This document shows, in pieces, positions 5,622 through 11,190 of a stretch of 11,190 bases of DNA. The stretch's first letter is position 1. The number at the start of each line of letters is the position of its first letter. The position numbers and the translations under genes are program-made. The notes beneath the pieces are model-generated. The model saw only the letters and a list, made by a program, of their open reading frames with translations, did no database searches and was not told the DNA's origin. This DNA comes from Rhodospirillales bacterium (lineage in GTDB: Bacteria; Pseudomonadota; Alphaproteobacteria; Rhodospirillales; Defluviicoccaceae). Where the stretch lies: positions 1 through 11,190 of the forward strand of contig JAUXFS010000014.1 of assembly GCA_030622775.1 (NCBI GenBank), given 5' to 3'.

Positions 5622-6782
5622 ATGCAGCGCATTCGTGTCGCCGCGCGCCCGGACCTGGGGCGGACGGCGGTCGACCACGGGTTCGAGCTCGATGAAGGCG
5701 GCGGCGTGCGCTATTGGGACGAAAGCGTGTATTACCGCTTCACCCTGAGGCAGATCGAAGACGACATCGAACGCGGCGGCGACGAGATCGAGGGCATGTG
5801 CCACCAGCTGTTGGACCGGGCCGTGGCCGACGACACGGTCTTTCGCCGCCTTCGCATTCCGGAGTCCTATTGGGACTATGTCGCCGAAAGCTGGCGCGGC
5901 CGGGACAAGGACCTCTACGGGCGCATGGACTTTTCCTACGACGGCGCCGGCGCTGCCAAGCTGCTTGAATACAATGCGGATACGCCGACGACGCTCTACG
6001 AATCCTCGGAATTCCAGTGGCTGTGGCTGGAACAGGCGGCGGCCATGGGCCTCATCCCCAAGGAGTCCGATCAGTTCAACGAACTCTACGAGGACCTTGT
6101 CGGCGCGTTTGCCCATCTCGGCGTCGAGGGACTCCTTCATTTCGCCGCCATCGAAGAGATGGAGGACGACAAGGAGACCGTCGACTACCTCGAGGAATGC
6201 GCCCGGGATGCGGGTCTCGAGACGCGCTTCATCGCCATGAAGGACATTGGAATCGACGCGCTGGGGCGCTTCACCGACCTCGAGGACGAGGTTATTTCCA
6301 CCATGTTCAAGCTCTATCCGTGGGAATGGATCATGGGCGAGGATTTCGCCCGCTACTTGCCGGCAAGCGGCGTCCATTACCTCGAGCCGCCGTGGAAAGC
6401 GGTCCTCGCCAACAAGGGCTTGCTCCCCTTCTTGTGGGAAATGTTCGAGGGTCACCCGAACCTGCTGCCGGCCTATTTCGAGGGCGATCCGCGGGCGGGG
6501 GAACTTTCGCCCTGTTTTGTCCGCAAGCCGTTGCTTTCGCGCCAGGGTTGGAACGTCGAGATCCATGGCGACGGCGACGTGGCGTTTCGCCGTGACGGCC
6601 CCTATGGTGACGAGGGTTACATCGTCCAGGCATTTCACCCGCTGCCGGAGTTCGACGGCGCCTATCCCTTGGTCGGCTGTTGGATGGTGGCCGGTCGTTC
6701 GGCGGGGTTGTGCATTCGCGAGGGCCGAAACCTGGTGACGACCCCGGATGCCTGTTTCGTTCCGCACCTGATATTGGATTGA
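5622..6782 (+). CDS. yjfC: YjfC/YgiC ATP-grasp ligase, glutathionylspermidine-synthase family
   Basis: A 386-residue ATP-grasp amide ligase, the same length as E. coli YgiC and collinear with it from the first residue (M-x-R-x-x-x-x-x-RPD), which fixes the start despite a poor Shine-Dalgarno sequence. Visible landmarks are RMDFSYDG (101-108), KLLEYNADTPT (113-123), FTDLEDEVISTMFKLYPWEW (217-236), NKGLLPFLWEMF (264-275), RKPLLSRQG (301-309), GPYGDEGYIVQ (326-336) and GLCIREG (362-368). By comparison with the synthetase domain of E. coli Gss, R101, D103, E116 and N118 would hold substrate and Mg2+, K302 would hold ATP, and R366 would be the late catalytic arginine. There is no amidase (CHAP) domain. 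The family joins a carboxylate, activated as acyl phosphate, to an amine; for YgiC/YjfC the true substrates are not established. It is probably cytosolic and in an operon with the decarboxylase four bases on. Confidence 0.95.
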   Translation: MQRIRVAARPDLGRTAVDHGFELDEGGGVRYWDESVYYRFTLRQIEDDIERGGDEIEGMCHQLLDRAVADDTVFRRLRIPESYWDYVAESWRGRDKDLYGRMDFSYDGAGAAKLLEYNADTPTTLYESSEFQWLWLEQAAAMGLIPKESDQFNELYEDLVGAFAHLGVEGLLHFAAIEEMEDDKETVDYLEECARDAGLETRFIAMKDIGIDALGRFTDLEDEVISTMFKLYPWEWIMGEDFARYLPASGVHYLEPPWKAVLANKGLLPFLWEMFEGHPNLLPAYFEGDPRAGELSPCFVRKPLLSRQGWNVEIHGDGDVAFRRDGPYGDEGYIVQAFHPLPEFDGAYPLVGCWMVAGRSAGLCIREGRNLVTTPDACFVPHLILD

Positions 6783-6786
6783 GGGA

Positions 6787-7950
6787 ATGACTTTGACGAA
6801 GCCCATCGCCACGCCGGCCTTCGTGATCGACCAGGCGATCCTCGAAGCGGACTTGGCGGTTGTTCGCGAAATTGCGGACCGGGCCTCGTGCCGAATGCTC
6901 TATTCCCCCAAGGCGTGCGCGTTGACCGACGTCCTACGGCACGTGTCGCGACATGTGGACGGTTTTGCCTGCAGTTCGCCCTACGAGCTCGAACTGATCC
7001 AGCGCGTGTGTGGCGACGCGGGCTCCTTGCATTTGATCAGTCCCTTGATCAAGGCGGAAACGTTGGAGGTCTTCGGCGACCGCCTCGCGTCCGTGATCTT
7101 CAACTCGCTATCCCAGTGGGAGCGGCTGGGCAAAAAGGCCTCGGCCCGGACCCGCCGGGGGCTCCGCGTCAATCCGCAACTCTCCTTCGTGCGCGACCAG
7201 CGCTACGACCCATGCCGGCGCAATTCCAAGCTTGGCGTGCCGGTCCACGATCTGGCCGAGCTAGCCCGGTCCGATCCCGGCCGGCTCGAGGGCATCGACG
7301 GCCTGCATTTTCACACCAATTGCGACGCGACCGATTTTGCCAGCCTGCTGGCGACCGCGCGCCACATCGAGGACGAGATCCCGCATGTACTGGAGCGCAT
7401 GGACTGGATCAACCTGGGCGGCGGCTACCTGTTCACCGAGGCGAACGACCTCGCCGACTTTTTTGAAGGGGTCGCGATCTTCCGCCAACGCTTCGGTCTC
7501 GACGTGTTCATCGAACCCGGCGCGGCGCTGGTCCGCCGCGCCGGGACGATCGAGGCGACGGTGCATGACGTCCTCGTCGGGGACGATCTCCAAATCGCGC
7601 TCTTGGACACGGCGGTCAACCACATGCCGGAGGTTTTCGAGTTCCAGTTCGAACCGGACGTTTTGGGCCACGTGGACGGCGGATTGCATGGATATATACT
7701 CGCGGGATGTACATGCATGGCCGGGGACGTTTTCGGCGAGTACGCGTTCGACATACCGCTCGCCGTCGGATCGCGGGTGACATTTCTCAATATGGGGGCC
7801 TACACGATTTCCAAAGCCCATCGCTTCAACGGCGTCGGCCTGCCGTCGATCTACCTGCGCCGGCGCGACGGGTCGTTGAAACTGGTTCGCGAGGATTCGT
7901 TCGAGGAGTTCGCCCATCTGTCGGGGGTCGCCGGCCGTGCAGTTGCGTGA
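6787..7950 (+). CDS. nspC: Carboxynorspermidine decarboxylase-like PLP enzyme (fold III)
   Basis: A 387-residue alanine-racemase-fold (type III) PLP decarboxylase. The probable Schiff-base lysine is K42 in YSPKA. Further landmarks are GFACSSPYELEL (59-70), RVNPQLS (127-133), YDPCRRNSKLGV (140-151), HFHTNCD (174-180), INLGGGY (208-214), FIEPGAALVR (241-250), LLDTAVNHMPEVFEF (272-286) and the C-terminal CTCMAGD (308-314), where C310 and D314 correspond to the catalytic cysteine-aspartate pair donated across the dimer. Length and the NPC/SKLG and CxAGD blocks fit NspC better than DAP, arginine or ornithine decarboxylases. The family decarboxylates carboxynorspermidine or carboxyspermidine to the polyamine. 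The partner dehydrogenase is not in the window, and 'YSPK' departs from the usual 'ALK', so the substrate may differ. GAGGGA precedes the ATG, four bases after the ligase stop, indicating tight co-expression. Confidence 0.87.
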   Translation: MTLTKPIATPAFVIDQAILEADLAVVREIADRASCRMLYSPKACALTDVLRHVSRHVDGFACSSPYELELIQRVCGDAGSLHLISPLIKAETLEVFGDRLASVIFNSLSQWERLGKKASARTRRGLRVNPQLSFVRDQRYDPCRRNSKLGVPVHDLAELARSDPGRLEGIDGLHFHTNCDATDFASLLATARHIEDEIPHVLERMDWINLGGGYLFTEANDLADFFEGVAIFRQRFGLDVFIEPGAALVRRAGTIEATVHDVLVGDDLQIALLDTAVNHMPEVFEFQFEPDVLGHVDGGLHGYILAGCTCMAGDVFGEYAFDIPLAVGSRVTFLNMGAYTISKAHRFNGVGLPSIYLRRRDGSLKLVREDSFEEFAHLSGVAGRAVA

Positions 7951-9319
7951 GCGGCGTGTCGCCATCCCGCTGGCGTCCGGTCACGCCGATCTCATCGGGC
8001 ACATGGAAAAGGCGCTGGGTTTCCGCCTCGGCAAAGGCGAGGTCCCGGTGCGCGTCGCCGTCACCGCGATCGAGGACGGCCAATTCCACTGCGAGATCGG
8101 CTGCCTGGTCGGCGCCGGCGCCGGCGGCGGCCCGGGGGAGCGCACGATCTTCGCGTTCGAACGGCGACCGGCCGAATCGGCCAGCGGTTTCAACGCGGTC
8201 TATCTGGTGCCGACGGGGATCGGCGCGGAGGTCGGCGGCCACGCCGGGGACGCGACCCCGGCGGCGCGGCTGTTCGCCACCTGCTGCGATCACCTCATCA
8301 CCCATCCCAACGTCGTCAACGCCAGCGACATCAACGAGATTCCGACGAACGCCTCGTACGTCGAAGGCAGCGTGATTTGCCGCCTGTTGATGGGAACCAT
8401 AGGGCTCAGGTCGGTGCGCGCCAATCGCGTGCTCGTCGTGATCGATGCCCGTTCGGACGAGATGATCGAGAACCTCGCCCTCAATACCGTCGAGGCGACG
8501 CGCGCCACATATGGGCTCAACTGCGCGGGGATCTACAGACTCGACCCACCTTTGGAGTTGGAGGCCGCCTATACCGCATCGGGCCGGGCCGCCGGGTCGG
8601 TCCGCGGCATCAGCCGGCTGTTCGAGCTGCTGCGCGAGACGCGGGACAGTTACGACGCGGTCGCGATTTCGTCGCTGATCACCGTGCCGGAAGGCTCTCA
8701 CGACCGCTATTTCGACAGCAACGGCGACATGATCAATCCGTGGGGCGGCGTCGAGGCGATGTTGACCCACGCGGTGTCGCACGTCTTCGACGTGCCGTCC
8801 GCCCACGCGCCGATGATGGAGTCGCGCGACATCCTGTTCGCGGATGCCGGCCGGGTCGATCCCCGCATGGCCGCGGAAGCGATCTCGTCGTCGTTCCTGC
8901 AATGCGTACTCAAGGGGCTCAAGCAAAGCCCGCGCATCGTCGTCGACCCGGTGGAGATGCGCGGCGCCGACGTGATGACCGCCGAGAACGTCTCGTGCCT
9001 GATCCTGCCGGACGGCTGCATCGGGTTGCCGACCCTGGCCGCGCTGCAACAGGGCATCCCGGTCATCGCCGTCCGCGAGGGGCAAGGCATCATGCGCAAC
9101 GATCTGACGATATTGCCGTGGCGATCCCACCAACTCTTCGTCGTCGAAAACTACTGGGAAGCGGCCGGCGTCCTCAGCGCGCTCCGCGCCGGCATCACGC
9201 CCAACTCGGTCCGCCGTCCGTTCGGGATAATGCCGACCAAGACTTGGCGCGCGGTCGACGCGGCCGGATCAAACGAAAACAATCGCGGGCAACATGCCGG
9301 GGTCGGCAAAAAATATTGA
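7937..9319 (+). CDS. DUF3326 family protein
   Basis: A 460-residue protein of the DUF3326 family, known from cyanobacteria, plants and scattered bacteria. Conserved blocks are ERTIFAFERRPAES (68-81), AVYLVPTGIGAEVGGHAGDA (87-106), HPNVVNASDINEIP (123-136), YVEGSVICRLLMG (141-153), DMINPWGGVEAMLTHAVSH (264-282), HAPMMES (290-296), DPRMAAEAISSSFLQCVLKG (308-327) and LPDGCIGLPTLAAL (357-370). The glycine-rich GIGAEVGGHAGD loop followed by invariant N/D/E residues looks like an enzyme active site, but no reaction is established. The start is GTG at 7937, overlapping the decarboxylase by 14 bases; a TTG at 7943 is an alternative. No signal peptide or membrane helix is visible. The overlap ties it to the decarboxylase and ligase. 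The last ~15 residues (SNENNRGQHAGVGKKY) look unconserved. Confidence 0.9.
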   Translation: MQLRERRVAIPLASGHADLIGHMEKALGFRLGKGEVPVRVAVTAIEDGQFHCEIGCLVGAGAGGGPGERTIFAFERRPAESASGFNAVYLVPTGIGAEVGGHAGDATPAARLFATCCDHLITHPNVVNASDINEIPTNASYVEGSVICRLLMGTIGLRSVRANRVLVVIDARSDEMIENLALNTVEATRATYGLNCAGIYRLDPPLELEAAYTASGRAAGSVRGISRLFELLRETRDSYDAVAISSLITVPEGSHDRYFDSNGDMINPWGGVEAMLTHAVSHVFDVPSAHAPMMESRDILFADAGRVDPRMAAEAISSSFLQCVLKGLKQSPRIVVDPVEMRGADVMTAENVSCLILPDGCIGLPTLAALQQGIPVIAVREGQGIMRNDLTILPWRSHQLFVVENYWEAAGVLSALRAGITPNSVRRPFGIMPTKTWRAVDAAGSNENNRGQHAGVGKKY

Positions 9320-9335
9320 AACCGGGTATCATTGA

Positions 9336-9419
9336 GCCCCGGGGCAGCCGGAGACACTCCCACCGAAAGGGGCGCCGACGATCCCTGGGAGAAACAAGCG
9401 AGGCGCGGTGCTCCTCCCA
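9336..9419 (+). other. Possible alternative hairpins in the DUF3326-helicase spacer
   Basis: The spacer begins with a perfect palindrome GCCCCGGGGC (9336-9345). TGGGAG at 9386-9391 can pair with CTCCCA either upstream (9357-9362) or downstream (9414-9419), so two mutually exclusive stems are possible. No T-run follows either stem, so this is not a standard intrinsic terminator, and I do not recognise a riboswitch class. In GC-rich DNA such pairings can be chance. Confidence 0.25.
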
Positions 9420-9497
9420 CGCGCTCGGCATGGTCCCCGTAAGGTTCTCCACCGTCATCCCTCTCGGCCGCCTACCTTCGAGAATTACCTTCACCAA

Positions 9498-9515
9498 TAC
9501 CAATCTGCGTTGATA
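9498..9515 (-). repeat. Intergenic repeat, copy 3
   Basis: TACCAATCTGCGTTGATA on the plus strand is the inverse of copy 2 (4033-4050), identical at 17 of 18 bases. Strand is given relative to copies 1 and 2. It lies in the non-coding gap between DUF3326 and the helicase; the rest of that gap (9516-9630) shows nothing I can name. Confidence 0.7.
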
Positions 9516-9630
9516 CTGACTCAATCGGTTTGCGGTTCGATCAGGTAGCGAAAACAGAAACGAAGTCCTGGCGGGCGCCGGCGGCAAGCCGCGGCGCTTC
9601 GCAACCACGAAAGCTTCGCGGGGAATTGGA

Positions 9631-11190
9631 GTGGCACTGTTCATTCACGGCTCTTTCGAAGGAGAGCACTTTCTGCTTTGGGGCGAATTGGCGCCGGAGC
9701 GGGCGGTTGTTCCCCGGAAACGTCGCGGACGGCGGCCGAACAAGGTTGCGCCCCCGCACTATCCCTTCGATCCGGGCGCCGATGCCCTGGCGCGGGCCCT
9801 GGCCGAGGTGGGGATGGCGACTGCGGACGCGCCCGCCGACGAGATGGTGCTGCGGCTGCCCGCGGTCGACGGCAGGCCGGTGGCCTCCAGCCCCCTGGTC
9901 GAGGAACCGCCGCGGTCGAACGGCGAGGCCGCGATCGCGTCATGGACCTCCTCGACTCTGCGTCTGCCCTCCGCGGCGGTCGTCGAGGTCCTTTGCGGAT
10001 GCGTCGGCAAGAGAACCCTCGGCCCGGGAATTTTCGTGGCCACCGATCTGGCGTTCTGGGTCGAGGCGTTGCGCTACGCCGGCGCCCTGGTTGCCCGTGG
10101 CAAGGTCTTGCCCGATCTCGACGATCGGGACGGCATATACCGCGCCCGCTGGAAACCGCTACCCGGCGGCGCGGATCTCTCCGCCGAGGCCCGGCTCGTC
10201 GAAGCCATGCCCGACGCCTGCCGTGCCGCAAGCCTGGACGACGGCTCGCCGCCGCCCTCCCGGTCCTCGGCGCTGCGCGGCTTCGTCCATTGGGCGGTGG
10301 ACGCCTTGATGCGGAGCACACCCGCGGGTGCGGCCGCGGTATCCCTCGCGGATGACGACACGGTCGACGGCCGCTGGCTGGCGGCGCTGCGCGGGTCCGA
10401 CGACTGGATCGCCGGCAACGCCAAAGAACTGGCGCGATTGGCGCGGCGGGCGCGGGAGTGGCGGCGCCCCCTTTCGGTCGCTTTCGAAGGCCCGTTTCGG
10501 CTGTGCTTCCGGCTCGAAGAGCCGGCTGTCGACGAAGACGACGACCACCCGCTCGCAACCGTCGAAAGGGCGTGGACCATCCGCTATCTGCTCCAGTCCG
10601 TCGGCGACCCGAGCCTCCTCGTCTCTGTCGTCGAGGGCTGGCGCGCCAAGGGGAAGGCCGCCACCCCCTTGATCGGGAGCGGGGGCAACATCAGGGAGTT
10701 CATCCTCCTTTCCCTGGGCCGGGCGGCGCGCCTCTGCCCGTTCGTCGCCGAAAGCCTCCGCGCCTCGCTCCCCGACGGCCACGAGACCGATGCCGCCGGG
10801 GCGGTGTCTTTCCTCACCGATCACGCGCTGGCCCTGGAGCAGGCCGGCTTCGCGGTGATGCTGCCGGCCTGGTGGACCCGCCGGGGGACCAAAGTCCGCC
10901 TGGCCACCCGGGCCAAGGTCAAAACTCCCCAGATGCAGGGCGGCGGCGGCCTCTCCCTCGAGCAAATGGTCCATTTCGACTGGCAGGTGGCGCTCGGCGA
11001 CCACACCTTGACCCGTGGCGAACTCCTCGCCCTGGCCAAGCTGAAGGCGCCTTTGGTCCGGGTCCGCGGCCAGTGGGTTCTGCTGGACGGCAAGGAGATC
11101 GAGGAGGCCATTGCGCTGCTCCGGCGAAAGGGCGAAGGGATGACCGCCCGCGAGGCGGTGCGGATGGCCCTGGGCGGCGGCGAGGAGGGA
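9631..11190 (+). CDS. SNF2-family helicase, N-terminal half (runs off the window)
   Basis: The frame is open for 520 codons from a GTG at 9631 to the right edge, so the gene is 3'-truncated by the window. No ATG lies in frame near the start. The opening LFIHGSFEGEHFLLWGE is the usual beginning of the SNF2 proteins that carry the bacterial SNF2-associated domain (PF12419-type). That domain is seen further on: REFILLSLGRAARLCP (from about 355), VMLPAWWTRRGTKVRL (409-424), SLEQMVHFDWQVALGDHTLT and APLVRVRGQWVLLDGKEIEEA. The ATPase motifs (Walker A, DEAH box) would follow outside the window, so helicase activity is inferred from architecture. GGAG directly before the GTG is a poor Shine-Dalgarno sequence, so the start is moderately certain. 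Family members are DNA-dependent ATPases/translocases of about 1,000 residues, often beside a SWIM zinc-finger gene; none is seen upstream here. No link to the yjf-like block is evident. Confidence 0.85.
   Translation, partial: MALFIHGSFEGEHFLLWGELAPERAVVPRKRRGRRPNKVAPPHYPFDPGADALARALAEVGMATADAPADEMVLRLPAVDGRPVASSPLVEEPPRSNGEAAIASWTSSTLRLPSAAVVEVLCGCVGKRTLGPGIFVATDLAFWVEALRYAGALVARGKVLPDLDDRDGIYRARWKPLPGGADLSAEARLVEAMPDACRAASLDDGSPPPSRSSALRGFVHWAVDALMRSTPAGAAAVSLADDDTVDGRWLAALRGSDDWIAGNAKELARLARRAREWRRPLSVAFEGPFRLCFRLEEPAVDEDDDHPLATVERAWTIRYLLQSVGDPSLLVSVVEGWRAKGKAATPLIGSGGNIREFILLSLGRAARLCPFVAESLRASLPDGHETDAAGAVSFLTDHALALEQAGFAVMLPAWWTRRGTKVRLATRAKVKTPQMQGGGGLSLEQMVHFDWQVALGDHTLTRGELLALAKLKAPLVRVRGQWVLLDGKEIEEAIALLRRKGEGMTAREAVRMALGGGEEG

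Noticed and set aside
5613..6812. 399-codon minus-strand frame
   Set aside because: It is the exact antisense of the YjfC ligase, which is collinear with E. coli YgiC over its full length.
7826..9133. 435-codon minus-strand frame
   Set aside because: It is antisense to DUF3326 and the decarboxylase end, low in complexity and rich in R/D/G/A, with no domain.
9336..9345. GCCCCGGGGC as an intrinsic terminator of the plus-strand operon
   Set aside because: There is no loop of usual size and no T-run after it.
8377..9513. 378-codon plus-strand frame offset from DUF3326
   Set aside because: An arginine-rich out-of-frame shadow of DUF3326; the DUF3326 frame contains the conserved blocks.
9195..9644. 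149-codon minus-strand frame across the DUF3326-helicase spacer
   Set aside because: About a third is antisense to DUF3326, no ribosome-binding site is evident, and I recognise no domain. It remains the only long frame in the spacer, so it was considered with care.
9641..10558. 305-codon minus-strand frame
   Set aside because: It is antisense to the SNF2-family gene and has the proline/arginine-rich composition of a shadow frame.

Overview
The window is GC-rich (apart from the first ~200 bases), with short spacers and overlapping genes. The protein families and a Crp/Fnr regulator of the DNR/NnrR type suggest an alphaproteobacterium, perhaps of the Rhodospirillales. That placement is an inference; there is no rRNA or tRNA here to fix it. 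I saw no insertion sequence, CRISPR array or RNA gene.

Layout. Bases 2-181 (minus) hold a start-less piece of a TolB/PD40-type beta-propeller gene. Bases 185-424 are a regulatory region with two FNR-type palindromes in front of a Crp/Fnr-family regulator (425-1114, plus). Next comes a nine-gene block in two divergent operons that share the 4020-4195 spacer. The minus-strand operon, in order of transcription, is a 2-TM RCK potassium-channel protein (4019-2907), DUF2491/YjfK (2910-2218), DUF350/YjfL (2129-1716) and DUF1190/YjfM-YgiB lipoprotein (1699-1181). The plus-strand operon is DUF2170/YjfI (4196-4819), PspA/IM30-family YjfJ (4884-5576), a YjfC/YgiC ATP-grasp ligase of the glutathionylspermidine-synthase family (5622-6782), a carboxynorspermidine-decarboxylase-like PLP enzyme (6787-7950) and a DUF3326 protein (7937-9319). 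After a 311-base spacer, the N-terminal half of an SNF2-family helicase (9631 to the right edge) begins.

The block is recognisably the yjfI-J-K-L-M-C set of Escherichia coli. Here it is split into two divergent halves and enlarged by an ion channel at one end and a polyamine-type decarboxylase plus DUF3326 at the other. The simplest joint reading is an envelope-associated system: a PspA-like membrane-binding protein, a four-helix membrane protein, a lipoprotein and a K+ channel, served by a cytosolic amide ligase and an amine-producing decarboxylase. The chemistry (attaching an amine or polyamine to a peptide or protein) follows from family knowledge; the target is unknown.

Three copies of a short degenerate repeat (core TACCAATCTGCGTTGATA) sit in three intergenic gaps: before the block, in its divergent promoter and after it.
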